The notes beneath the pieces are model-generated. The model ran no database searches and was not told where the DNA came from. It saw only the letters and a program-made list of their open reading frames with translations. A DNA stretch of 32,029 nucleotides, taken from a virus. Of this stretch, positions 23,248 to 30,750 are shown in pieces; positions within the stretch are counted from its first letter, which is position 1; each line of letters opens with the position of its first letter. The DNA lies in the IMG/VR virus record IMGVR_UViG_3300025120_000286, positions 1-32,029 of that record; one strand, given 5' to 3'. The position numbers were made by a program, and so were the translations under genes.

Positions 23248-24771
23248 ATGTCGTTAGCAGAGCGATTTGCTACACGCTATGCAGGGCTACGCCAAGCATA
23301 TGGAACTTTCACCGCTAGTAATGACTTACGAGAGGATGGCAAGGCAAATGGTAAAAACGTTACCATATCTAAAGAGTTATCAGATACTGATCTCTTAAAG
23401 TTATGGCAAGACCATTTGTCGGGTCAGCAAAGTGTTGGTATTGTTTCTATAGACGAAAACAATTGTTGCGTCTGGGGAGCGATAGATGTTGATGAGTATC
23501 AGCTAGACTTAAAAGGTTTAGCTAAGAAAATAGCTAAACACGAGTTGCCCCTTGTCGTCTGTCGTAGTAAAAGTGGCGGAGCACACATATATTTGTTTTT
23601 AGACGAGCCTGTATTAGCGTCCCTAATGCAAAGAAAATTGAGACAGTTGGCAGCTTCTATTGGTTTTGGACAAGCGGAGATATTCCCTAAACAAACCAAG
23701 CTACTGTTAGAACGTGGAGATAGAGGAAGCACTTTAAATATGCCTTACTTCGGAGGAGAGAACTCGACTAGGTATGCGTATGGTAAAGAAGGACAAGCAC
23801 TTAGTCCAGAAGAATTTTTAGACTATGCTGAAGAATTAAAGTTAAAGCCTAGTGCTTTAGAAACCTTAGAGGCAAGTCCTCTAACCGAATCTATAGATTG
23901 GCTAGACCAGTCACCCCCTTGTTTACAGCATTTAGTTGTACAGGGTTTTCCGAAAGGAACTAGAAACTCAGGCTTGTTTAATCTTGGTGTGTTTTTAAGA
24001 AAGAAATACTCTGACGATTGGGAAAAAAGATTAGAAGAAGTAAATATGCAGTATATGCACCCGCCGTTGGGAGCACAAGAAGTATTAACGATTGCTAAAC
24101 AAGTACAAAGAAAAGATTATTTTTATAGGTGTAATGACCAACCCATCGCTAGTCATTGTAACAGTCCTTTATGTAGAACTAGAAAACATGGGATTGGGGC
24201 TAATGGTGGGACACCTTTATTTAGTAACCTTACAAAACAGGACAGTGATCCACCTATTTGGTTCTTAGATGTCGAAGGCGGTAGGCTAGAGCTAGAAACT
24301 GATGACTTATTAAATCAAAACAGATTCCAACGTAAATGTATGGATGCTCTAAATAAAATACCACCGAAGGTAAAAGAAAACGTTTGGAATCAAATTATAC
24401 AACAGCTATTAGATACTATTACTATAGTAGAAGTACCTAAAGAAAGTTCGACAGAAGGTCACTTTATGGAGTTATTAGAATCGTTCTGTACAGAAAGACC
24501 TGCTAGAGAGCGAGACGAGTTATTGTTACATAAGCCTTGGACAGATAAAGGTAGAACTTATTTTAGATTACTAGACTTAATGGATTATTTACATAGAAAT
24601 AACTTTAAAGAATACCAACGAAATAAACTTACGTCTAAATTAAAACAATTACATGGTGAGCCGTATTTCTTTAATATTAAAGGCAAAGGTGTAAACGTTT
24701 GGTTTATTAATGAGTTTATAGCTCAGAATGAAGAACACGATCTGCCTGATTTTAATGACAATTTATTATGA
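23248..24771 (+). CDS. Archaeo-eukaryotic-type primase (AEP / PrimPol-like)
   Basis: A 507-residue replication primase of the AEP superfamily, similar to TOTE/PrimPol-type primases. The catalytic metal pair is AIDVDEY (Asp80, Asp82). It is followed by SKSGGAHIYLF with His113 (nucleotide binding) and by NMPYFGG at 164-170. A zinc-binding cluster lies at 295-314 (CNDQPIASHCNSPLCRTRKH), a knuckle typical of the C-terminal part of AEP primases. A charged C-terminal region (about 370-507) has no helicase motifs, so a separate helicase is required; an SF1 and an SNF2-type helicase are both encoded nearby. The good ribosome-binding site (CGGAG) fixes the start. Confidence 0.85.
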   Translation: MSLAERFATRYAGLRQAYGTFTASNDLREDGKANGKNVTISKELSDTDLLKLWQDHLSGQQSVGIVSIDENNCCVWGAIDVDEYQLDLKGLAKKIAKHELPLVVCRSKSGGAHIYLFLDEPVLASLMQRKLRQLAASIGFGQAEIFPKQTKLLLERGDRGSTLNMPYFGGENSTRYAYGKEGQALSPEEFLDYAEELKLKPSALETLEASPLTESIDWLDQSPPCLQHLVVQGFPKGTRNSGLFNLGVFLRKKYSDDWEKRLEEVNMQYMHPPLGAQEVLTIAKQVQRKDYFYRCNDQPIASHCNSPLCRTRKHGIGANGGTPLFSNLTKQDSDPPIWFLDVEGGRLELETDDLLNQNRFQRKCMDALNKIPPKVKENVWNQIIQQLLDTITIVEVPKESSTEGHFMELLESFCTERPARERDELLLHKPWTDKGRTYFRLLDLMDYLHRNNFKEYQRNKLTSKLKQLHGEPYFFNIKGKGVNVWFINEFIAQNEEHDLPDFNDNLL

Positions 24772-25349
24772 TCAAGTTTTATAAAAATAAATTTGTAGGT
24801 TTTAATCCGTTAATAACTGATTGGGATAAACCCGTAAATAGAGTATTTAATGGTAAAAAAATTAAGGGTAGACCAACTAAAGCTTTTGGTACCGCTGATT
24901 TTGAATACGCAGGTAGAGTTTATAAACCCGTACCGTGGACTCAACCGATGATGTATATAAAAGGTAATTTAGAAACATTTATAAAAAGAGAACTTAACAA
25001 AGAAATTAATTTTAATTTTTGTCTATGTGGTTATTATGGTGTGGATGGAAGGGGCATACCACACCATTCTGATACGGTACCTGCATTAGACGATTTAGTT
25101 GTTTCGATGTCTTTTGGTTCGCCTAGAATATTCCAATGGAAAGAATATACTAAGTCTATTAAAGAACATACCGCAACCAGCATAGTTAATACAAAACATA
25201 TAAGTAAAAAAGGTACAACTGATTATTTAATGGAAAACGGAGACGTGTTTATCTTTGACGGTCACTCACAGATGAAAGCTACCCACGCAGTACCTGATGT
25301 AGTCGGCGGTAGTGAACGAATTAATTTAACTTTTAGGACGGGAATATGA
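24768..25349 (+). CDS. AlkB-like 2OG-Fe(II) dioxygenase
   Basis: A 193-residue dioxygenase of the AlkB type, which removes alkyl groups from nucleic acid bases. Iron ligands are PHHSD (His100, Asp102) and His173 (THAVP). 2OG-binding arginines are in SERINLTFR (Arg184 and Arg190). The FGTADFEYAGRVYKPVPW segment resembles the AlkB nucleotide-recognition lid, and MENGDVFIFDGHSQ is the usual strand before the distal His. It could repair methylated phage DNA, or oxidise or remodel modified bases; the cassette at 27053-30451 makes the second possible. It overlaps the primase by ATGA and the zinc-ribbon gene by ATGA. Confidence 0.88.
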   Translation: MIKFYKNKFVGFNPLITDWDKPVNRVFNGKKIKGRPTKAFGTADFEYAGRVYKPVPWTQPMMYIKGNLETFIKRELNKEINFNFCLCGYYGVDGRGIPHHSDTVPALDDLVVSMSFGSPRIFQWKEYTKSIKEHTATSIVNTKHISKKGTTDYLMENGDVFIFDGHSQMKATHAVPDVVGGSERINLTFRTGI

Positions 25350-25486
25350 AGTGTTGGCATTGTAACGAAGAATTAATTTGGGGTGGAGATCATGATATAG
25401 ATGAAGAAAATGAAGAATACGATATAGTTACTAATTTGTCATGCCCTTGTTGTGAATCTTTTGTAGAAGTTTATCACAAAAAATGA
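25346..25486 (+). CDS. 46-residue zinc-ribbon protein
   Basis: A small protein with two Cys pairs, CWHC at the N-terminus and CPCC near the C-terminus, joined by an acidic spacer: a classic zinc ribbon. It is interlocked with both neighbours by ATGA overlaps, which strongly supports that it is a real gene. It may bind nucleic acid or a replication protein; no specific function is known to me. Confidence 0.72.
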   Translation: MKCWHCNEELIWGGDHDIDEENEEYDIVTNLSCPCCESFVEVYHKK

Positions 25487-26979
25487 CATTACCCGCTCAC
25501 ACCCAAGTAATACTTGGTCCTCCTGGAACGGGAAAGACCAGTACTTTATTAGGTTTAATAGAAGATGAATTAGCAAAAGGTACAAAGCCTGAACGTATTG
25601 GATTTTTTACGTTTACTAAAAAAGCAGTTACCGAGGGTAAAGAAAGAGCTATGGCTAAATTTAGAATAGCTAATAAAGATTTACCATTTTTTAGAACACT
25701 ACATTCATTAGCGTTTAGACAACTAGGATTAACTAGGGAAAGCGTAGTGGGTTATTCTGATATTTTAGATTTAAATGAAAAATTAAACATAAGACTGACG
25801 GGTCGAACTACCTCTGAAGAAGGTCATTTATTTGGTATGACTCATGATGATAGACTAGCGTTTATCGAAAACCTAGCTCGTATGAAAAACATATCGTTAA
25901 AAGAACAATGGCATGAGGTAGAAGATGCGGTTGGTTGGTTTGAATTAGAACGTTTTGCTAGAGGATTAAAGTTATTTAAAGAAGATAGATTATTAGTTGA
26001 TTACACTGATATGTTAGAAATGTTTTTGACACAAGGTGATATACCCAAACTAGATGTTATGTTTGTAGATGAAGCTCAAGACTTATCCCCTTTGCAATGG
26101 GCGGTGGTACGTAAACTTACGGAAAGAGCTGATCGTATCTATGTCGCAGGAGATGATGATCAGGCTATTTATAAATGGGCGGGTGCTGATGTTGATTATT
26201 TAATTAAAAACTCTAAAAACGCTATGATTCTAAAACAGTCGTACCGTGTGCCTTCGGCTATTCATGACGTTGCTAAAAAGTGTATTGATCAAGTACGGTC
26301 TAGAATACATAAAGAATGGAATCCTAAAAAGGAAACAGGACTTGTTCGTTGGGAACCGACTATAGAGCTAATAAACATGGAAGAAGGTGAGTGGTTAGTG
26401 TTAGCTAGGACTAATTATTTACTAGAAGATGTCGATGAGTATTGTAGAAACGAGGGTTGGTTCTTTGAAGTAAAAGGCAGACCCAGTATCACTGAAAACA
26501 AGGTTAGAGCGGTAGTTCATTGGGAACGTATGGTAAAAGGCTTATCGATATCGGTCAACGAGTGTGTCAATATTTTAAAGTATATTAAGATAAACAAACC
26601 TAAAAAATTAGATTTATTAGAATCAGATTTATTATTACAATATCAAGACTTAAAAGATTACTATCCTGAATTACCTGACGGAGCTTGGTATAATTCGTTA
26701 AATTTATTAACTCCAAAAGAAGTAAGTTACATTCGAGCTATGCTTAGACGTGGAGAAAAAATAACTAAACAACCTAGAATTCGTTTATCTACGATCCATG
26801 CTGCTAAAGGTGGTGAATCAACAAACGTAGTATTGCTAACAGATATTACTGCTAGAGTTTATAAAAACTATCAGCAAAATCCTGATGATGAGAATAGAGT
26901 TTTTTATGTAGGTATAACAAGGGCAAAAGAAAACTTGTATTTAATAGAACCTAAAACAACACGCTGTTATCAGTTGTAA
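25483..26979 (+). CDS. SF1 UvrD/Rep-family DNA helicase
   Basis: A 498-residue superfamily 1 helicase. Motif I is GPPGTGKT (12-19), motif Ia TFTKKAVTEG (43-52), motif II VDEAQD (195-200), motif III GDDDQAIYKWAGA (223-235), motif IV QSYRVP, motif V TIHAAKGGES, and motif VI VGITRAKENLYL near the C-terminus. It is shorter than UvrD (about 720 aa) because the 1B/2B inserts are small, closer to Dda-like phage helicases. It probably unwinds DNA at the fork with the AEP primase and polymerase A. It is coupled to the zinc-ribbon gene by ATGA. Confidence 0.92.
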   Translation: MTLPAHTQVILGPPGTGKTSTLLGLIEDELAKGTKPERIGFFTFTKKAVTEGKERAMAKFRIANKDLPFFRTLHSLAFRQLGLTRESVVGYSDILDLNEKLNIRLTGRTTSEEGHLFGMTHDDRLAFIENLARMKNISLKEQWHEVEDAVGWFELERFARGLKLFKEDRLLVDYTDMLEMFLTQGDIPKLDVMFVDEAQDLSPLQWAVVRKLTERADRIYVAGDDDQAIYKWAGADVDYLIKNSKNAMILKQSYRVPSAIHDVAKKCIDQVRSRIHKEWNPKKETGLVRWEPTIELINMEEGEWLVLARTNYLLEDVDEYCRNEGWFFEVKGRPSITENKVRAVVHWERMVKGLSISVNECVNILKYIKINKPKKLDLLESDLLLQYQDLKDYYPELPDGAWYNSLNLLTPKEVSYIRAMLRRGEKITKQPRIRLSTIHAAKGGESTNVVLLTDITARVYKNYQQNPDDENRVFYVGITRAKENLYLIEPKTTRCYQL

Positions 26980-26984
26980 AAGTT

Positions 26985-27009
26985 CTTTACTTTGCATATA
27001 AAAGTAAAG
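26985..27009. promoter_or_regulatory. Perfect 9-bp inverted repeat in early control gap
   Basis: CTTTACTTT (26985-26993) and AAAGTAAAG (27001-27009) form a perfect inverted repeat around seven bases. The 73-base gap at 26980-27052 then has TATAAA (27010-27015), a possible -10 box with TTTACT (26986-26991) as a -35 at 18-bp spacing. The low GC content makes a terminator unlikely, so an operator overlapping a promoter fits better. The left arm recurs at 21493. Confidence 0.55.
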
Positions 27010-27040
27010 TATAAAGTACTAATAATAATTTTTAAAAGAA

Positions 27041-27045
27041 AGGAG
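27041..27045 (+). promoter_or_regulatory. Strong ribosome-binding site for the methyltransferase gene
   Basis: AAAGGAG ends at 27045, seven bases before ATG 27053. It is as strong as the site before the first early gene and fixes this start. Confidence 0.7.
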
Positions 27046-27052
27046 AAAATAT

Positions 27053-27904
27053 ATGTCATCAATTAGAAAGAAATTAACTGTTAATGAAAATGACAGTAAA
27101 AATACTCGAATGGATCTAGCTTCGGCAGGTGTATTGGGTAACTGGAGACCCGATGAGTTAGCTCATATGAGTCGATTCGATAAAATCGCTTCGCTTTGTA
27201 TAGAAGAAGCTAAACTGTTAGGTAGACCATTAGATACTTTAGAAGTAGGCTGTGGTGAGTGTTGGGCTTTACGTTGTTTATATAAGGCTTATGTCGTTAA
27301 GAAATCTGATATTATTAGTTCTTATTACGGCTACGATATAGACCCTGCTTGTCAATTAGAGAATAAGTTTTGGTCTAACGCAGGTGGAAAACTAGAAGAA
27401 TCTACTTGGTTTAAAAACTTTAATGGAGAAATAAGAATACAAGACCTAACGGTAAACCCTATCTTTGATTTACCTGATGAAAGTATAGACTTTTTCTGGT
27501 CAACCGAAGTTATTGAACATATGGGTAGAGAGTTTATTCCCGCATGGTTAGATGATGTTGCTCGTGTTATGCGACCTGATTCTATAGCGTATGTGTCTAC
27601 TCCTAACCACGACGGTTCTAATGATAAGTTACCCGAAGATCATGTATATGAGTGGGGTTTTCAAGAACTTAAAGAAGAACTAGAAAGAAATTTTCATATT
27701 GAAGCAGTAACGGGTACGTTTATTCAAATGCCTAACTTAAAGAAAGCTAGGTTTGATGGCTCTCGAGACGTGGGTTTAGAGTGGACAGACCAACAAATGA
27801 TTATGTTAACAGAACGTTTTGGTAAACAGTTTTTAAGAATGGCAGCAGCAACGGTGTATCCTGAACATTCTAATAACTGTGCTTGGAGATTACGTAAAAA
27901 ATAA
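27053..27904 (+). CDS. Class I SAM-dependent methyltransferase
   Basis: A 283-residue Rossmann-fold methyltransferase (Methyltransf_11/25-like). SAM-binding motif I is LEVGCGECWA (63-72), motif II YYGYDIDP (91-98), the acidic loop SIDFFWSTEVIEHM (144-157), and the post-motif strand VMRPDSIAYVSTPNH (172-186). No target-recognition domain or DNA-methylase DPPY/PCQ motif is visible, so a DNA-sequence-specific methylase is unlikely. It is coupled by TAATG to the hmdU-kinase-family gene, which makes modified-base chemistry or protein/cofactor methylation in that pathway a reasonable guess. The substrate is unknown. Confidence 0.85.
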   Translation: MSSIRKKLTVNENDSKNTRMDLASAGVLGNWRPDELAHMSRFDKIASLCIEEAKLLGRPLDTLEVGCGECWALRCLYKAYVVKKSDIISSYYGYDIDPACQLENKFWSNAGGKLEESTWFKNFNGEIRIQDLTVNPIFDLPDESIDFFWSTEVIEHMGREFIPAWLDDVARVMRPDSIAYVSTPNHDGSNDKLPEDHVYEWGFQELKEELERNFHIEAVTGTFIQMPNLKKARFDGSRDVGLEWTDQQMIMLTERFGKQFLRMAAATVYPEHSNNCAWRLRKK

Positions 27905-28830
27905 TGATTCAATTTATCCCAGAAGAACTTGATAGATATTTCTATTGGCAAGAGGAACGTGAAATGATTCGGCTTAGAAAAGAAGAATCAGAAACTCCTT
28001 CGCCTTGGACTTCTGACCCTATACTACAACAGTTTAAATTCTGTCAAGTGTATAGGGAGGATGATAGAACTACTCGTTGGTTTAGAGAACATATAAGGGA
28101 ACCGTTAAAAAACAAACCAGAAGTCTTAATGGCTACGGTTATCTTTCGTTGGTTTAATCTTATAGAAACGGGTAGAACATTAATAGATAATGATCTATTA
28201 GTTAATTGGGATAGAGAGAAAGCTATAGAAGAAATAACTAAACAACCTAAATGGATCACGGGTTCATACATTATAAAAACACCTAATCGTATGAATAAAG
28301 TTACAGGAGTAGCCGAGTGTGTTTCACATATGTGGAGTGATCGAAATTATTTAGTAGATAAGTTAGAAAAGAACACAGCTGATGGAGAGTGTTCTTTACA
28401 AAGTTGTTGGGAAACTTTACGTGACTACCCTTATATGGGTCCATTTATGGCATATGAAGTGGTTACTGATCTTAGGCATACTTATTTATTAGACGAAGCA
28501 AATGATATTCTCACGTGGGCTAATGCTGGTCCTGGAGCAATGCGAGGACTTAATAGATTAACAGGTAGGGATTTAAAGTTTTGTAAACGTAGTCACTCTT
28601 GGGGCGATGAAATGGAACAGTTATTAGCAATAGCCATAGATAGAAATTCATTCGTTACTAAACGTAATGATTTGAAATATGAGTTAAGAGAGATAGAAGG
28701 TGGTCTTTGTGAGTTCGATAAGTACTCTAGGATTGTTAAAAACGAAGGTAGAACACGTTCTATATATAAACAAAATGATCTTCCTAAAGTAGAAGATTTG
28801 ATAAAAGGAGTAAGTAAGTATGACATTTAG
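27904..28830 (+). CDS. 5-hmdU DNA kinase helical-domain / aGPT-pyrophosphorylase family protein
   Basis: A 308-residue helical protein. FCQVYREDDRTTRWF (47-61), FRWFNLIETG (81-90), WITGSYIIKTP (117-127), GPFMAYEVVTDLR (179-191), DILTWANAGPGAMRGLNRL (201-219) and IEGGLCEFDKYSR (264-276) recall the family described by Iyer and Aravind for phage thymine hypermodification: alpha-glutamyl/putrescinyl-thymine pyrophosphorylase or the helical domain of 5-hydroxymethyl-dU DNA kinase. These proteins act on 5-hydroxymethyluracil in DNA so that an amine or amino acid can be attached. A P-loop kinase domain is not visible, so it is the stand-alone version. A TS-family gene downstream could supply 5-hmdUMP. 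Confidence 0.75.
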   Translation: MIQFIPEELDRYFYWQEEREMIRLRKEESETPSPWTSDPILQQFKFCQVYREDDRTTRWFREHIREPLKNKPEVLMATVIFRWFNLIETGRTLIDNDLLVNWDREKAIEEITKQPKWITGSYIIKTPNRMNKVTGVAECVSHMWSDRNYLVDKLEKNTADGECSLQSCWETLRDYPYMGPFMAYEVVTDLRHTYLLDEANDILTWANAGPGAMRGLNRLTGRDLKFCKRSHSWGDEMEQLLAIAIDRNSFVTKRNDLKYELREIEGGLCEFDKYSRIVKNEGRTRSIYKQNDLPKVEDLIKGVSKYDI

Positions 28831-29041
28831 TAGTAATGAAGCTATAGAGCTTCTAGAAAAGTGGGGAGATTCTGTTGATATATTCTATACGCAGTTCTTA
28901 GAAGTATCTTTTTTCTTAAAAGTGTCTGCTTCAGAAAACATGGCAATAGCTTTTGTAAAAAAGAAACTACCTATGTTGAGTGAGCAAGAGATAGCTTATC
29001 TAATAACCGAAGTAGTATTGGGATATCAGGAGACTTTATGA
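28820..29041 (+). CDS. Small acidic helical protein, function unknown
   Basis: A 73-residue, mostly helical protein that overlaps the previous gene by 11 bases and the TS-family gene by four (ATGA). An AAGGAG precedes it at 28805-28810. It has no membrane segment or known motif. Because it is locked between two putative base-modification genes it may belong to that pathway, but that is position only. Confidence 0.6.
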   Translation: MTFSSNEAIELLEKWGDSVDIFYTQFLEVSFFLKVSASENMAIAFVKKKLPMLSEQEIAYLITEVVLGYQETL

Positions 29042-30123
29042 AAGTAATAACAGCAAGAAATGTAAACGATGCTTTTAAACTAGGGGTAGATTTCTTTTTA
29101 GATAAAGATAACTACAGGCAACAAGATAGTAGAAACGGTACAACACTAGAAGCTAATGAACCTGTAACTACGGTTTATCGGAAACCTACTGAACGAGTAT
29201 TGTTTTCTCAAAAACGTGATGCTAATCCGTTCTTTCATTTTATAGAAGGGTTATGGATGTTGCATGGACGTAACGACTTAAGACCTTTAACCTTTTTTGT
29301 AGACTCTATGCGAAACTTTTCTGATGACAATAAAACTCTATGGGGAGCCTACGGTTGGCGTTGGAGAGATTATTTTGATAAAGATCAATTAGATATTATT
29401 ATCGCTATGTTAAAACGTAATCCAGACGATAGACGAGCCGTTTTACAGATGTGGGACGTAAGAAAAGATTTAGATAAAGACGGTAAAGACGTGCCTTGTA
29501 ACACGAATATATATTTTAAAATCAGAGATAATAAATTAAATATGACTGTATGTAATCGTTCTAATGATATGATTTGGGGAGCTTACGGTGCTAACGCAGT
29601 ACATATGTCTATGTTACAAGAATATATGGCTACGTTAATTGGTGTAGAAGTTGGTGTGTATACTCAAATTAGTGATAGTTTTCACGTTTACGAAAACGAC
29701 GTTTGGGAACGTTGTAAACAATTAGGCGTTATTGATATTCATAGTTGGCGTTCTACTAAAAACGAATACGAACATATCGAACAAAAAGAACTTATACCTT
29801 TAATAACTCATTCTAAAACTTTCCATTGGGAGCTAAATTTATTTTTTGAGGCGTTTAACGACGTTATAACTACAGGAGAAAAGTTTTCAACTAAAGAATA
29901 TACAGGACCAATAAAAACTTTTAAAAATTCGTCTATACGAGACATAGCAATACCTATGGTTAATGCTTATATGTTTCATAAACATAGACGTTACGAGGAT
30001 TCTTATGCCGAGATTAATAAAATTAAAGCATATGATTGGATGACGGCATGTTTCGATTGGGTCCGAAAAAGAGACGTGTCGTATACTTTAAACAATACGG
30101 ACAAAGGAGAAACTCATGGATAA
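29038..30123 (+). CDS. Thymidylate synthase-family enzyme, probable dUMP hydroxymethylase or TS
   Basis: A 361-residue enzyme of the ThyA fold (E. coli ThyA is 264), with C-terminal additions. The catalytic Cys154 is in DVPCNTNIYF; the usual His after Cys is replaced by Asn. The phosphate/dUMP loop is CNRSNDMIWGAYGANAVH (172-189); Asn186 corresponds to the Asn that reads a uracil ring, where dCMP hydroxymethylases have Asp. The conserved HxY is HVY at 217-219, and RRAVLQMWD (132-140) carries the phosphate-binding arginine region. Together with the neighbouring hmdU-kinase family protein, dUMP hydroxymethylation is as likely as normal thymidylate synthesis. No dihydrofolate reductase is seen nearby. 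Confidence 0.85.
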   Translation: MKVITARNVNDAFKLGVDFFLDKDNYRQQDSRNGTTLEANEPVTTVYRKPTERVLFSQKRDANPFFHFIEGLWMLHGRNDLRPLTFFVDSMRNFSDDNKTLWGAYGWRWRDYFDKDQLDIIIAMLKRNPDDRRAVLQMWDVRKDLDKDGKDVPCNTNIYFKIRDNKLNMTVCNRSNDMIWGAYGANAVHMSMLQEYMATLIGVEVGVYTQISDSFHVYENDVWERCKQLGVIDIHSWRSTKNEYEHIEQKELIPLITHSKTFHWELNLFFEAFNDVITTGEKFSTKEYTGPIKTFKNSSIRDIAIPMVNAYMFHKHRRYEDSYAEINKIKAYDWMTACFDWVRKRDVSYTLNNTDKGETHG

Positions 30124-30451
30124 ATGGGAAAATATGAAAACAGTCGCACAAAACGATCTACATGCTTTAAAGAAAGCAGAGACGTCTTATGGCGATTCAT
30201 GGAAACGTCGTGGGGGTGTTGGTGCTTTTATGATGTTAGCACGTAAGTTCGATAGAATCGAACATCAATCAGAGAAACATGGTTGGGATATATTTGAAGC
30301 AGGTAAGGCTTTTCAAGGAGAAGCTGGTCTATTAGATGATATAAGGGATTTACGTAGATATCTACTATTAGTCGAAAACGATATTCTTCATCAAGATTCT
30401 TTAACTGAATCTGAAGAATTAGTTGAAACAATAATTAGCGGAGAAGAGTAA
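30116..30451 (+). CDS. DUF1599-like (Nmad1-type) phage protein
   Basis: A 111-residue all-alpha protein. The KKAETSYGDSWKRRGGVG then MLARKFDRIEHQ pattern and the DDIRDLRRYLLLVENDI helix resemble the DUF1599 group, described as nucleotide modification associated domain 1 because it recurs near phage base-modification genes. It overlaps the TS-family gene by eight bases and follows a strong AAAGGAG. The family match is by eye and moderate. If right, it extends the modification cassette by one gene. Confidence 0.55.
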   Translation: MDKWENMKTVAQNDLHALKKAETSYGDSWKRRGGVGAFMMLARKFDRIEHQSEKHGWDIFEAGKAFQGEAGLLDDIRDLRRYLLLVENDILHQDSLTESEELVETIISGEE

Positions 30452-30750
30452 TGGGTTGGTTTAAAAATTTAGTTTCATATGTAACGTCTTACGAGTCTAA
30501 AACTGTTGATGAGAAAAAACTCTTAGATAAAGCTAAGAAAGATGCTGAAGTTGTTTTAGAGAAGTTTGAAGAAAAAGTCAAACCTGTTAAAGCAGTTAAG
30601 CCTAAACGAGCTAAAAAGAAAGGTAAGTTTGTAGCTGATGATAAATCTACTCCAGACGTAAACGAAGCTTGGGAAGGCGGTAAAGCACCGATTAAAAAAC
30701 CCAAAGCGTACACAACTAAAGTCACTCGTATAGGTAAAAAGAAAAAGTAA
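30451..30750 (+). CDS. Small Lys-rich protein, function unknown
   Basis: A 99-residue protein with a short aromatic N-terminus (MGWFKNLVSYVTSYES), a charged helical middle and two Lys-rich stretches (KPKRAKKKGK; and the RIGKKKK end). It overlaps the previous and following genes by single TAATG bases. It probably binds nucleic acid or a replication partner such as the polymerase encoded next; no domain is recognisable. Confidence 0.6.
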   Translation: MGWFKNLVSYVTSYESKTVDEKKLLDKAKKDAEVVLEKFEEKVKPVKAVKPKRAKKKGKFVADDKSTPDVNEAWEGGKAPIKKPKAYTTKVTRIGKKKK

